Of a stretch of DNA of 60,788 bases, positions 33,527-43,182 are shown in pieces. Source of the DNA: Bacteroidota bacterium (GTDB lineage: Bacteria; Bacteroidota; Bacteroidia; Cytophagales; Cyclobacteriaceae); assembly GCA_024643595.1 (NCBI GenBank), contig JAHEMS010000001.1, positions 1 to 60,788 on the forward strand, in the 5' to 3' direction. Every line of letters begins with the position of its first letter. The first letter of the stretch is position 1. The notes beneath the pieces were generated by a model. That model searched no databases. It saw only the letters and a program-made list of their open reading frames with translations, and was not told the DNA's origin. The position numbers and the translations under genes were made by a program.

Positions 33527-34264
33527 CTATTTACGATTTCCGTAAAAAAGAGTGAAAAATACGGTTGGAAACACAGATTTATTTACCGCTGTAGGTATTA
33601 AAATCACCTTATTAAAGTATGCATCGGCTAAAAGACCAATTTCAAAACCTGTAACCTGGCTTTTTACTAATCCTAATTCAAAGTTAAGCGCTGCTTTAAG
33701 GTTTCCACCCATTTGTATTTTGGAATCCCCAATGCCTTCAAAAAGATTACCCGTCCCTAAAATATTATTAAAGGAATGATGTGGATTGTAGGGATTGTAT
33801 TGTTCGTGAACAGATGAAAAGTAACTGTTATCCACCGTCCTCTCAATAAAATATGGGGCCACAATTCCGATTGAAGGGCCTGCGGCAAAAACAGCTTTTA
33901 TTTCAACTCCCTGTTGAGGGGCTTTTGTAAAAAGGATAAAATCGCGGCCGTATTGAAGACGAAGAGCGTAGAGATAATTGCTTTTTCCGTAAATAAAATA
34001 ATTACCAGTATAGGCGGAATTTCTTCTGACTTCCTGAGCGTGTTTTACATTCATAATTTCAAAACCATAGGTCTCTAAAATACGATCGCTACGCTTTTTA
34101 GCTTTTTTAAATGTAAATCCTCCAATTAGTCCTCCGGATGAATTTTTATTGATACCCCAGGTAAATTCAGAATTGTATTCGTAACTATCCAGCGTCTGTG
34201 CATCAACTGAAAACAGACGTGTAACAAGAACAAGAAGAAACAAAAATTTAATGCAATCCTTCAT
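33527..34264 (-). CDS. Outer-membrane beta-barrel-like protein, unknown function
   Basis: A 245-residue exported protein with a leader ending at LFSVDAQ. The mature part has alternating beta-strand patterns (YALRLQYGRDFILF, EIKAVFAAGPSIGIVAPYF, QMGGNLKAALNFELGL) and ends in FFTLFYGNRK, suggesting a small barrel. ATG 34264 is used rather than the GTG two codons upstream. No family is recognised. It lies downstream of ytxJ on the same strand with about 98 bases between. Confidence 0.72.
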   Translation of the reverse strand: MKDCIKFLFLLVLVTRLFSVDAQTLDSYEYNSEFTWGINKNSSGGLIGGFTFKKAKKRSDRILETYGFEIMNVKHAQEVRRNSAYTGNYFIYGKSNYLYALRLQYGRDFILFTKAPQQGVEIKAVFAAGPSIGIVAPYFIERTVDNSYFSSVHEQYNPYNPHHSFNNILGTGNLFEGIGDSKIQMGGNLKAALNFELGLVKSQVTGFEIGLLADAYFNKVILIPTAVNKSVFPTVFFTLFYGNRK

Positions 34265-34362
34265 ACCCACCCATTGGCTAAGTTGTCGAAGTTAAAGTTA
34301 TAGTAAGTAACGCACAAAAAATAATGTTGTTATGAATCTAATAGTCTGAGTTGAATATCAGG

Positions 34363-34710
34363 TTAATTAGTTTGTAGTGATGCTTTTTTGATGCTGGCGA
34401 AATCGATTTCAAAATGTGACTTATGAAAAACAGCTTCGCCATTTTTCAACACAATTACCTGTGGTGATTGGTGCTCAACATCAAAAATATCGGCAATTCT
34501 GGTGGAAATTTCCCTGTAGGATAGTAGGTCCAGGAAGTATGGTCTAACCAAACCCATCTCCTCTACGTTCCAACTTCTTTCCAATCGGCTCAGCGCGGTT
34601 TGGCTTATAGCGCATCTTGTGCTGTGTTTGAAAATTATGATGGGTTGACTTTTTGATTCTGCCCGTAAAGTTTCCAACTGATCGGGGCTTTTTAATGCTA
34701 TCCAGTTCAT
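34363..34710 (-). CDS. ytxJ: Bacillithiol-system redox protein YtxJ
   Basis: A 115-residue thioredoxin-fold protein. The single-cysteine active site is C33-A-I-S in FKHSTRCAISQTALSRLER, a CxxS motif as in monothiol bacilliredoxin-like YtxJ. LDLLSYREISTRIADIFDVEHQSPQVIVLKNGEAVFHKSH is the usual C-terminal half with the cis-Pro region (HQSPQV). It likely removes bacillithiol from mixed disulfides in the cytosol. ATG 34710 is preferred to a longer frame overlapping the upstream gene. bshC is also in the window, supporting bacillithiol use. It starts seven bases after the repeat protein stop. Confidence 0.88.
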   Translation of the reverse strand: MNWIALKSPDQLETLRAESKSQPIIIFKHSTRCAISQTALSRLERSWNVEEMGLVRPYFLDLLSYREISTRIADIFDVEHQSPQVIVLKNGEAVFHKSHFEIDFASIKKASLQTN

Positions 34711-34717
34711 TTTATTA

Positions 34718-37333
34718 TTAATCGTATAGGCCAGGCCACAATTCACGCTCACGTTTATCATACCGGGGGCGTACGCTCTTTTCTTTTACCGCATCGGGCT
34801 GAATTCCATTCTTTTTAAAAATCTTTGTCCATAACAACTTAAAGTCGGTCATGATGGTTCGTTCATGCTTAACATTATTTTCCTTGTTATGAGCAAATTT
34901 TGAATCTGGTAAAAATCGCTTGTTATTATACTTACTCATTTTAACATTGCCCTGGTAGTCGGTAATACGAGCATATGCCCTACCTGGGGCGATCACTTTT
35001 AGTGCATCTTTGCTACTCATAGGATTGTGGCGGTAATTTTTTGTCAACCTCGTTTTGCCAGAAAACCCTGAAGCGCTAATAAAATTGTCAGAAGGGGCAA
35101 TAGTTTTTAATGATTTGTCTGCACTACTTGGATTGTGCTCGTAACTCCAAAAAGCTGTTATGCTGCGATAATATTCACTGGCCTTAACAGTGGAATTGGT
35201 TGGGGCCAAACCAGGCATTGCGCCTTTGACCGCCTTAGGTTTTTTTCCAGTTTCCTTCGCCTTTACAGATACTTGAAGCCCTGAAATTTCGTCAGCACGA
35301 GTTCCTTTAGGGGTTCGTACTTCAATGGGGTTACCATTATTATTCCAAAGTTTGCCGCTAACACTTCCGCCTCCTTTTTTGGGTTCTTTTGTTTTAATAT
35401 TGCCTTGAAAATTGACAAGTGAACTTGCCCCGATACCGGGAGTTTTTCCATTGATAGGCTGATTATTATTATTCCAAATTTTTCCACTTATGCTACCTCC
35501 ACCTTTGGGTTTAAAGGCGTATGTTCTATTTTGATCACTGACACTTAATTTTTTCATCCGACCATTATATGGTTTATTCGAGCGGTATTTTGGAGAAGCA
35601 CTTATGCTTCCTGCAACGTCATTGATGGGCTTATTAGATCGGTATTTAGAAGAAGCGCTAATGCTACCAGCAACTTCTTTAAGGGGTTGATTGGATCGAT
35701 ATTTACCAGAAGCACTTATACTTCCTCCTCCATTTGGCTTAAAATCGTAAACTCTACTTTTTCCACTAATACTTAATGTTCCGGCTCTACTCTTAAATGG
35801 TTTATTAGATCTATATTTTCCTGATGCGCTGATACTTCCTGCAACTCCTTTAAGTGGTTGATTTGAACGATACCTTGCAGAAGCGCTAATGCTCCCTCCT
35901 CCTTTGGGTTCAAAATTATATTCTTTGTTTTGACCGCTTATACTTAACGACGCAGCTCTTCCCTGGTATGGTTTGTTGGATCGATATTTACCTGAAGCGC
36001 TAATACTGGCAGCTCTTCCTTTAAATGGTTGATTGGAGCGGTATTTCCCAGTTGCACTAATACTTCCTCCGCCTTTAGGCCTGAAGGAATTATCTCGAAT
36101 TTTACCGCTCGCACTTAATGGTTCTCCTCGTACACGCAATTGTTTATTTGACCTATATTTGGCTGAAGCGCTAATACTTCCACCGCCAGTTTTTGCTGGT
36201 TTTCTTCCGGCTGTCTCCGTTGACCTTGATGGCCGTTTGCGTATGGGTTGACCAGATAAGTCACCAATCCATGCTTTTTCTCCCCTCTTAGATGCACTTT
36301 CATGTCCTGAACGAAAAGTGCCAGCGTATGCCCTATCACCAGAAGACCTCTTACGACCCGCATATGGATCTTTGGGCTTAATAATTTCATTTGGTGGCGT
36401 TCGATAATTTCTCCTGCGCAAGGGATTACCGGAGATATCTGTTGTAATAGCTTTCTCCCCCTTGGAAAATTTACCCCAATACACATTCTTCTTTCCTTTT
36501 GTTATAAAAGGTTGAGAGGCTGACCGTGGCGTGACATTTTGATTTTTTCCAGTTTTCTGGGTAGGTCTGGGGCCTGCACTTAGTTTAGACCTCCTTGCAA
36601 ATCGATTGATACCAGAAGAGACATTTTCAGTACGTCTCGATGATTGATTAACATATGTTCCAGTTTGTTTGAATCTTCGGTTCTTTGACGTTTCAGCAGA
36701 TTGACTAACGCTTTGCGGTTTTCGGGTATAGGTTTTGGTGATCCTTGCACTTGTGCTTAAGCGGCCACCGCGGGTCTTACTTCTTCTTGCTGGTTTTTCT
36801 GTTTGCCTGGATGACCGATTGACATATGGGCCCTTTTGTGGATATACATTAGAACGTGATGATTCTGCAGAAGAAGTTCTGCTCCGTGGACGGTTTCTAA
36901 ATCGGTTGGATTTTCCGGAATCTATACGTTTTGAACTATGATTAACATATGGACCTCGCTGTGGATACACATTACTTCTTGCGGTTTCTCCGGAACGTGA
37001 ACGAATACGCAGTGGTTGTCCTCCTATAGGCTTTGCAGCTCTGTCTTTTCCTCTTCTTTCATTGGCATAAGGAGATGGATTTGAGTAAATCGCCCTGCCG
37101 GCAACAGAGTTGGTATTTTTTGTTCTCAATCTTTTGCCCGCAATGTCTTTGGTGCTGGCATTTTCTTTTTTCTTGACCGATTTGGCTTTCATTTGTTTGA
37201 TTTTCCCTTTGTTATCTACCGGTTTTTTATCCTGAGCCAGGGAGGGAATGGAAAATAGAAGTATAATGATCACCGCCATCCATTTTGCAGTGGATGTAAA
37301 TGTTTGGACCCTATTATTTATGATGCCAGTCAA
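34718..37333 (-). CDS. Large basic repeat protein, exported, unknown function
   Basis: An 871-residue, strongly basic, low-complexity protein with a hydrophobic leader (AVIIILLFSIPSLAQ). Three repeat regions follow: about 90-250 with NVYPQ(R/K)GPYVN and related YVNQSS units; about 383-678 with six GGGS(I/V)S blocks, eight YRSN units and FKPKGGGSIS-type linkers; about 720-810 with two Y(E/R)HNP-S-x-D-A/S-LK-IAP units and YQGNVK. The pattern suggests a structural or adhesive surface fibre or matrix protein rather than an enzyme. TTG 37333 starts the frame; an ATG at 37279 would give a leader without a basic N-region. ytxJ follows by seven bases. No family recognised. Confidence 0.75.
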   Translation of the reverse strand: MTGIINNRVQTFTSTAKWMAVIIILLFSIPSLAQDKKPVDNKGKIKQMKAKSVKKKENASTKDIAGKRLRTKNTNSVAGRAIYSNPSPYANERRGKDRAAKPIGGQPLRIRSRSGETARSNVYPQRGPYVNHSSKRIDSGKSNRFRNRPRSRTSSAESSRSNVYPQKGPYVNRSSRQTEKPARRSKTRGGRLSTSARITKTYTRKPQSVSQSAETSKNRRFKQTGTYVNQSSRRTENVSSGINRFARRSKLSAGPRPTQKTGKNQNVTPRSASQPFITKGKKNVYWGKFSKGEKAITTDISGNPLRRRNYRTPPNEIIKPKDPYAGRKRSSGDRAYAGTFRSGHESASKRGEKAWIGDLSGQPIRKRPSRSTETAGRKPAKTGGGSISASAKYRSNKQLRVRGEPLSASGKIRDNSFRPKGGGSISATGKYRSNQPFKGRAASISASGKYRSNKPYQGRAASLSISGQNKEYNFEPKGGGSISASARYRSNQPLKGVAGSISASGKYRSNKPFKSRAGTLSISGKSRVYDFKPNGGGSISASGKYRSNQPLKEVAGSISASSKYRSNKPINDVAGSISASPKYRSNKPYNGRMKKLSVSDQNRTYAFKPKGGGSISGKIWNNNNQPINGKTPGIGASSLVNFQGNIKTKEPKKGGGSVSGKLWNNNGNPIEVRTPKGTRADEISGLQVSVKAKETGKKPKAVKGAMPGLAPTNSTVKASEYYRSITAFWSYEHNPSSADKSLKTIAPSDNFISASGFSGKTRLTKNYRHNPMSSKDALKVIAPGRAYARITDYQGNVKMSKYNNKRFLPDSKFAHNKENNVKHERTIMTDFKLLWTKIFKKNGIQPDAVKEKSVRPRYDKRERELWPGLYD
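35300..36187 (-). repeat. In-frame repeat array inside the basic repeat protein
   Basis: The DNA encodes six blocks that each begin GGGS(I/V)S. Blocks 1-4 hold SAS(G/A)KYRSN(K/Q)P units (eight YRSN in all), and blocks 5-6 change to SGK(I/L)WNNN. Copies differ by many silent and replacement changes, so the array is old rather than a recent slippage product. Confidence 0.7.
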
Positions 37334-37410
37334 ATTTTAAAAAGATAAACAGGTCAAGATAAGAAAAAAAGTGCTGATTTGATTATTTGATCCTCCAGTA
37401 ACGTTTTTTA

Positions 37411-39387
37411 TCAATATGCCATTAAGTCTTCAATAGCGTTCTTGATTCTTCCTTTTGGTAAGAAATTGTTCTCCAATGTGGAAGCAAAAGGAATAGGGGT
37501 GTCAAAACTCGCCACTCTTTTTACCGGGGCATCCAAAAACGAAAACAAATGTTCACTAATCCATGCAGCCATCTCAGCGCCAATTCCACCAGTGAGGGTG
37601 TCCTCATGAAGCACCATTACGCGATTTGTTTTCTTTACAGTTTTTGTTACGGCATCTTTATCCCATGGAAGCAAGGTTCGAAGATCAAGAATATCAGCCT
37701 TCAATTCGGGCATACCATTAACAATTTCTTTTGCCCAATGCACGCCCATACCATAAGTAATAATCGATATATCATCCCCTTCATTGACCAGCTTTGCCTT
37801 GCCGATTTCTATGGTATAATATTCATCAGGTATTTGGTCTTTCGCTGATCGGTACAAAACTTTATGTTCAAAATAGAGATAAGGATTTGGGTCTTCCAGC
37901 GCAGCACAGAGTAGCCCTTTGGCATCGTAAGGGTTGGAGGGATAGACAATCTTTAAACCGGGTGTATGAAAAAACCAGGCTTCATTACTCTGACTGTGAA
38001 ATGGACCTGCCGCAGTGCCGGCACCTGTTGGAATTCGGATTACAACATCGGCTGACTGACCCCAGCGCCAATGAATTTTAGCAAGGTTGTTAATAATCTG
38101 GTTGAACCCCTCTGTAACGAAATCGGCAAATTGCATCTCCACCATTGCTTTCATGCCATTGATGGATAGCCCCAGTGCTGCCCCCAGAATGGCCGCTTCA
38201 CAAAGGGGAGTATTGCGCACCCTTTCTTTTCCGAATTTCTCAACGAAGCCTTCTGTAATTTTAAATACTCCGCCATACTCCGCAATATCCTGGCCCATCA
38301 GCACCAGGTTATTATGTTTTTCCATACTCTGATGCAATCCGTCACGGATGGCATCAATGAATCTCTTTTCTGATTTTTTTTCAGTTGGCGATGTTAGCTG
38401 TTGGGTAAATGGAGCATAAACATCATTCAGTTCTATTTCAGTATTTGGTTCTGGTAATTTTTCTTCAAACGCCTTATTCAAATCGATATCGATTTCTTTT
38501 TTGATTTTTTCTCGTAAAGATTGAATGTATGGAGAGTCAATCACTTTTTCTTTAAGAAGATATTTTTCGAAATTTTCTACCGGATCTTTTTTCGCCCATT
38601 GCTCCAATAGTTTTTTCGGCACGTATTTAACGCCTGATGCTTCTTCATGCCCGCGCATTCGGAAGGTGATACATTCAAGTAATATGGGTCTTGGCTTTTT
38701 CCGAATGGATTCTGCAAGCTTTTTGACAGTATCATACATTTCAAGTATGTTATTGCCATCCACCTGCACACCTTCAATCCCATAGCCGATGGCCTTGTCA
38801 ATAAATTGTTTGCATTTGAATTGCTCGGCGCTGGGCGTAGATAATCCATAGCCATTATTTTCAATTACGAAAATGACTGGCAGGTCCCAGACAGCAGCGA
38901 CATTAACGGCTTCATGAAAATCTCCCTGACTCGTGCCCCCGTCTCCATTAAAGACAACTGTAATTTTTTTTTCTCCTTTCAGTTTATCGGCCAGGGCAAT
39001 GCCATCAGCCACACCATTCTGTGGGCCAAGATGTGAGATCATGCCAACTATATGATGTTCTTTCGAGCCAAAATGGAATGAGCGATCCCTTCCTTTGGTA
39101 TAACCCATCATGGTTCCTTGCCATTGAGCAAATAATCGTACAAAAGGGATCTCGCGACTAGTAAATACTCCCAGGTTTCGGTGCATGGGCAGAATGTATT
39201 CATCATCGTTCAAAGCTTGAGTAATGCCCACCGAAATGGCTTCTTGGCCGATGCCACTAAACCATTTGCTGATTCTATTTTGCCGGAGCAGGATGAGCAT
39301 CCTCTCTTCAATCAAACGGGGGCGTAACAACGCCTCATATAAGCTAATAAGCGTTTCATTTGAATATTTCTTTCTTAAGTATTTCAT
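37411..39387 (-). CDS. Fused alpha-beta E1 of a 2-oxoacid dehydrogenase
   Basis: A 658-residue single-chain E1. The alpha part (about 1-320) has the ThDP motif VFNGDGGTSQGDFHEA ending in ENNGYGLS and IDKAIGYGIEGVQVDGN. The beta part (about 345-658) has GQDIAEYGGVFKITEGF, TPLCEAAILGAALGL and EDTLTGGIGAEMAAW. Alpha and beta are separate genes in many bacteria but are fused in many Bacteroidota. It decarboxylates a 2-oxoacid, probably a branched-chain one or pyruvate, and passes the acyl group to a lipoyl E2 encoded elsewhere. The ATG start is clear; no E2 or E3 gene is near. Confidence 0.92.
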   Translation of the reverse strand: MKYLRKKYSNETLISLYEALLRPRLIEERMLILLRQNRISKWFSGIGQEAISVGITQALNDDEYILPMHRNLGVFTSREIPFVRLFAQWQGTMMGYTKGRDRSFHFGSKEHHIVGMISHLGPQNGVADGIALADKLKGEKKITVVFNGDGGTSQGDFHEAVNVAAVWDLPVIFVIENNGYGLSTPSAEQFKCKQFIDKAIGYGIEGVQVDGNNILEMYDTVKKLAESIRKKPRPILLECITFRMRGHEEASGVKYVPKKLLEQWAKKDPVENFEKYLLKEKVIDSPYIQSLREKIKKEIDIDLNKAFEEKLPEPNTEIELNDVYAPFTQQLTSPTEKKSEKRFIDAIRDGLHQSMEKHNNLVLMGQDIAEYGGVFKITEGFVEKFGKERVRNTPLCEAAILGAALGLSINGMKAMVEMQFADFVTEGFNQIINNLAKIHWRWGQSADVVIRIPTGAGTAAGPFHSQSNEAWFFHTPGLKIVYPSNPYDAKGLLCAALEDPNPYLYFEHKVLYRSAKDQIPDEYYTIEIGKAKLVNEGDDISIITYGMGVHWAKEIVNGMPELKADILDLRTLLPWDKDAVTKTVKKTNRVMVLHEDTLTGGIGAEMAAWISEHLFSFLDAPVKRVASFDTPIPFASTLENNFLPKGRIKNAIEDLMAY

Positions 39388-39585
39388 AGAGATTGAAAAA
39401 CAATAGGCAAGTTAAAATTTAGTATCACGACTTCTATGAAGAATCTATTTCCGCCTCAGATCTCTTTTCATTTCTTAATTAAGTATGCCCGGGCCTATTT
39501 GGGTGATTATAATCAGTATAAAATACTACCCTGGACGGTTGTTCGGAATTCAGGAATACTAATAAATCACGTCCTGAAAGTATAA

Positions 39586-39618
39586 TTGAACTGATGATCG
39601 CCAAGTTTGTTATTTTTG
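39586..39618 (+). promoter_or_regulatory. Promoter of the M16 peptidase gene
   Basis: TTG (39586-39588), 22 bases, then TATTTTTG (39611-39618) fits the Bacteroidota consensus TTG-N17-23-TAnnTTTG. The -7 box ends seven bases before the ATG, so the transcript would be almost leaderless. Confidence 0.55.
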
Positions 39619-39625
39619 GACATCT

Positions 39626-40864
39626 ATGATTTCATATTCTTCCTTTATTTTGAGTAATGGGTTGCAAGTATTTGTACATGAGGATCCTACGGTGCAAATC
39701 GCAGTCATGAATATTCTGTATGATGTGGGTTCGCGTGATGAGTTACCAGATAAAACGGGGTTTGCTCATCTTTTTGAACACCTCATGTTCGGAGGTTCAG
39801 TAAATATTCCAAATTATGATGAGCCTCTTCAGCGTGTTGGCGGTGAAAACAATGCATTTACGAACACTGATATTACAAATTATTATTTAACTGTGCCTGC
39901 TGCCAATATCGAAACAGGATTTTGGCTTGAAAGTGATCGCATGCTGAGTTTATCGTTTGACCCTCAGGTATTGGAAGTTCAACGCAAGGTAGTCGTTGAG
40001 GAGTTTAAGCAACGTTATCTTAATCAACCCTATGGCGATGTGTGGTTGAAACTGAGGCCTTTAGTATATACCAGGCATCCTTATCAATGGGCCACCATTG
40101 GTAAAGAAATCAATCATATCGAGAACGCAACTCTTGATGATGTAAAGGAATTCTTTTTTAAATATTATGTACCCAATAATGCTATTCTTGTTGTTGCCGG
40201 GAATGTAACCGTAGATGAGGTCAAGCGTCTCTCAGAAAAATGGTTTGGACCTATTGTTGGCCGTAAAAAGACAGAAAGAAAACTTCAGCAGGAACCAATT
40301 CAATTGTGCAAACGAACCCTGGAAGTTAGCGCCAATGTTCCGGCCAATGCGCTTTACAAAGCGTATCATATGCCAGGCAGATTTGATGATGATTTTTTCG
40401 CTTCAGACTTGATGAGTGATATATTAAGCCGAGGAAATTCCAGCCGGCTCTACCATACCCTCGTTCAACAAAAAGAAATTTTCACTTCAATATCTTCATT
40501 TACGATGGGTTCAATTGACCCGGGCTTAATGGTGATTAGCGGAAGGATAAAAGATGGAATACCATTGGCTGACGCGGAGAACGAAATTGATGCGATTCTT
40601 GATGATGTTGTAAACAACGGGGTTACTGAGGCAGAATTGAAAAAGGTTAAAAATCAAGCTATCTCAACTCTTGAGTTTGGAGAAGTAGAAGTTATGAATC
40701 GAGCTATGAACTTGGCTTTTGCAGCCCTTTCTGGGGATGCAGGATTGGTGAACCAGGAGGAGGATAAAATTCATGCCGTTACCACAGATGATATACATCG
40801 GTTGGCAGGTGGTATTTTTGAGGAGCGTAATGGGAGTGTAATGTTTTATAAGGCAGAAAAATAA
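39626..40864 (+). CDS. M16-family zinc peptidase
   Basis: A 412-residue insulinase-like peptidase without a leader. The inverted zinc site HxxEH is in FAHLFEHLMFGG, and the further Glu is downstream in VVVEEFKQRY. Two structural halves (PF00675 and PF05193 type) are present; the R/Y pair common in the second half is not obvious. Family members act as one two-domain chain or pair with an inactive partner; none is adjacent. It degrades peptides. ispF follows by eight bases, probably in the same transcript. Confidence 0.91.
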   Translation: MISYSSFILSNGLQVFVHEDPTVQIAVMNILYDVGSRDELPDKTGFAHLFEHLMFGGSVNIPNYDEPLQRVGGENNAFTNTDITNYYLTVPAANIETGFWLESDRMLSLSFDPQVLEVQRKVVVEEFKQRYLNQPYGDVWLKLRPLVYTRHPYQWATIGKEINHIENATLDDVKEFFFKYYVPNNAILVVAGNVTVDEVKRLSEKWFGPIVGRKKTERKLQQEPIQLCKRTLEVSANVPANALYKAYHMPGRFDDDFFASDLMSDILSRGNSSRLYHTLVQQKEIFTSISSFTMGSIDPGLMVISGRIKDGIPLADAENEIDAILDDVVNNGVTEAELKKVKNQAISTLEFGEVEVMNRAMNLAFAALSGDAGLVNQEEDKIHAVTTDDIHRLAGGIFEERNGSVMFYKAEK

Positions 40865-40872
40865 ATTAGTAC

Positions 40873-41352
40873 ATGAAGATTCGCGTTGGTCTTGGTTTTG
40901 ATGTTCATCAACTGGAAGAGGGTCGTGATTTTTTCCTGGGCGGGATAAAAGTCCCCGCTTCAAAAGGGGCTGTAGGTCATTCAGATGCAGATGTGCTTAT
41001 ACATGCTATATGTGATGCATTGTTGGGGGCATCCAATCTGCGCGACATTGGATTTCACTATTCAAACAAAGATCCACGTTGGAGCGGTATGGACAGTAAG
41101 TTTTTTTTACAGGATGTTACACGCTTGTTGGTAGAAAAAGGGTGGGCTATTGAAAACATTGATTGTACTCTTTGTCTGGAAGCGCCCAAAATTAATCCTT
41201 ATATACCTGAGATGAAAAAAGTATTGGCCCCATTAATGAATATCAGCGAAGATGACATTTCCATTAAGGCCACTACGGCAGAACGACTTGGCTATATTGG
41301 TCGTGAGGAAGGTGTCAATGCGTATGCTGTTGCCTTGATAAAAATGGAGTGA
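40873..41352 (+). CDS. ispF: 2-C-methyl-D-erythritol 2,4-cyclodiphosphate synthase
   Basis: The 159-residue trimeric IspF of the MEP isoprenoid pathway. GLGFDVHQLEEGR (zinc Asp and His) and GHSDADVLIHAICDALLGA (zinc His) are exact family motifs. The C-terminal IKATTAERLGYIGREEGVNAYA is also diagnostic. It cyclises CDP-methylerythritol phosphate. Its TGA is directly next to the stop of the convergent permease, with no spacer. Confidence 0.96.
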   Translation: MKIRVGLGFDVHQLEEGRDFFLGGIKVPASKGAVGHSDADVLIHAICDALLGASNLRDIGFHYSNKDPRWSGMDSKFFLQDVTRLLVEKGWAIENIDCTLCLEAPKINPYIPEMKKVLAPLMNISEDDISIKATTAERLGYIGREEGVNAYAVALIKME

Positions 41353-42399
41353 CTATTCCTTCTCATCACTTAAAATTATAGAAAGCGTTTTTAAGGATGC
41401 TGTTCGGTCAGCAACCAGTTTAAGAATGCCTAAAAAAGGGATAAATAAAATCATGCCCGACACCCCCCAAAGGATGGCCCCGGCAAATATTGACATAATA
41501 GTAACCAATGCATTGATCTTCAATCTGCTGCTCACGGCAAGTGGAAAAATAATGTTCGCTTCCAGGTATTGAACAAATGAAAAGATTCCAATTACTCCAA
41601 TCGGATACCAGACTGAATTATAAGTAATCCAAGCCATGGAAATGGGCAAAAGGGAGGCTACTAATATGCCCACATATGGGATGAAGGTAAGCACGGAAGC
41701 AATAAATCCAAACAGGATTGCATGCGGTATACCTAATAGGAATAAACCAGTACTATTGAGGATTCCAACGATCAAATACACCACGAGCATGCCTTTTATA
41801 AAGTTGTGGTAAGATTGAATACTCAACTTAACAATTTCTATTATCCGAGTTCTCCCTTCGTTCGGGAAAATCCGATAGAGTACTTCCATCCATTTATGAC
41901 GGTAATATAAAATCAACACCGAGTAGATCGGGATAAGAATCAACAACACAGCACCAACGGCTGAAGCAGAAATGGTTTTGCTAAGCATTGACATCGCACC
42001 GGTACCTGATTCATTTACAATTTTATCCAACCATTGCAATTGTTTTTCACGGTCAATATTGAAATTTCCACTTAGCCAAAGGCTGATTTCGTCTGCCGCT
42101 CCGGAGACTTTTAATTTCAATTCTGGCCATTCCTGAAAAAAACTAAGTAGTTGATTGATTAATAAATAAAAAAGCAAACCGAAAAGGACAGTGAGAATCG
42201 ATATACTGATGACAATTGCCCCCATTCTTCCAAATTTATGATGCTCAAGCCAAAGGCAAACGGGATATAGAACACAACTGATTAGTATTGCGAAAGAGAG
42301 GGGAATGAAAAGAGTGCTTCCAAAATATAATATGAACGAAATAAAAAGAACATACTGTAATAAAATGAGATGCCGGTTTTGTGGAAGTGTTAGTTTCAT
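41353..42399 (-). CDS. AI-2E-family permease
   Basis: A 348-residue membrane protein with about eight helices. Family marks are IPYVGILVASLLPISMAW and the late helices with EANIIFPLAVSSRLKINALVTIMSIFAGAILWG. The family includes TqsA and Na+/H+-antiporter-like members; the cargo here is unknown. The ATG start is clear. It converges with ispF, their stop codons abutting, and is divergent from mnmD. Confidence 0.9.
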   Translation of the reverse strand: MKLTLPQNRHLILLQYVLFISFILYFGSTLFIPLSFAILISCVLYPVCLWLEHHKFGRMGAIVISISILTVLFGLLFYLLINQLLSFFQEWPELKLKVSGAADEISLWLSGNFNIDREKQLQWLDKIVNESGTGAMSMLSKTISASAVGAVLLILIPIYSVLILYYRHKWMEVLYRIFPNEGRTRIIEIVKLSIQSYHNFIKGMLVVYLIVGILNSTGLFLLGIPHAILFGFIASVLTFIPYVGILVASLLPISMAWITYNSVWYPIGVIGIFSFVQYLEANIIFPLAVSSRLKINALVTIMSIFAGAILWGVSGMILFIPFLGILKLVADRTASLKTLSIILSDEKE

Positions 42400-42463
42400 A
42401 ACATATTAAAGATAATATTTAGCATGTATATTACTTCAAAATATAACATGACTTAAATCAGAT

Positions 42464-43126
42464 TTGAGCGAGATAGAAATTTTTGTTACGGGTGACGGCA
42501 GTCATTCACTGTTCAATGAAAGGCTAAATGAAACCTATCATTCACGCCATGGTGCTGTACAAGAATCGCAGCATGTCTTCATCGAACAAGGATTGAATTA
42601 CCTGGTTGAAAAAAAGCATTTGCATGCTGTTTCTATTCTTGAGGTGGGATTTGGCACTGGCCTCAATGCATTATTAACGCTAAATGAAGGAATTAAGAAA
42701 AATCTTTCGGTTGCCTATACCGCCCTTGAAACATTTCCCATACAACAAGAAATATGGATTGTATTGAACTACCCGGATAACAATAATTTATTCCAAAAGC
42801 TTCATCTGTTGAAATGGCATATGTGGGATGAGATTAGTTCAAATTTTAGATTATTGAAACTTAAAAAGCCGTTGCAGGATGTTGAACTAGAATCACAGCA
42901 GTTTGATTTGATTTATTTTGATGCCTTTGCACCCAATAAGCAACCTGAATTATGGAATTTACAAATAATCACAAAGGTGGTGAGCCTGATAAAATCCGGA
43001 GGTGTATTTGTTACGTATTGTGCAAAAGGACAATTGAAGCGCGACTTGAAATCTCTTGGCTTGATAGTAGAATCGTTACCGGGCCCTCCGGGCAAACGGG
43101 AGATGGTCAGGGCGAGTAAACCATAA
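42464..43126 (+). CDS. mnmD: tRNA 5-methylaminomethyl-2-thiouridine methyltransferase MnmD
   Basis: A 220-residue stand-alone MnmD, the methyltransferase half of MnmC, which completes mnm5s2U34 in tRNA. The SAM motif ILEVGFGTGLNALL and the catalytic FDLIYFDAFAPNKQPELW are diagnostic, with YCAKGQLKRDLKSLG and GPPGKREMVRA at the end. No FAD oxidase domain is attached. TTG 42464 is the start; an upstream ATG is cut by a stop. Confidence 0.93.
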   Translation: MSEIEIFVTGDGSHSLFNERLNETYHSRHGAVQESQHVFIEQGLNYLVEKKHLHAVSILEVGFGTGLNALLTLNEGIKKNLSVAYTALETFPIQQEIWIVLNYPDNNNLFQKLHLLKWHMWDEISSNFRLLKLKKPLQDVELESQQFDLIYFDAFAPNKQPELWNLQIITKVVSLIKSGGVFVTYCAKGQLKRDLKSLGLIVESLPGPPGKREMVRASKP

Positions 43127-43182
43127 TTCTTTTGAATGTTTAAATCCCTATTTTTACGCGTTAAATTCTAAAATCCGAGACA

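Noticed and set aside
35300..36187. Regular repeats suggestive of a CRISPR array
   Set aside because: The repeats are in frame, diverged and coding; no constant direct repeat or unique spacers and no cas genes.
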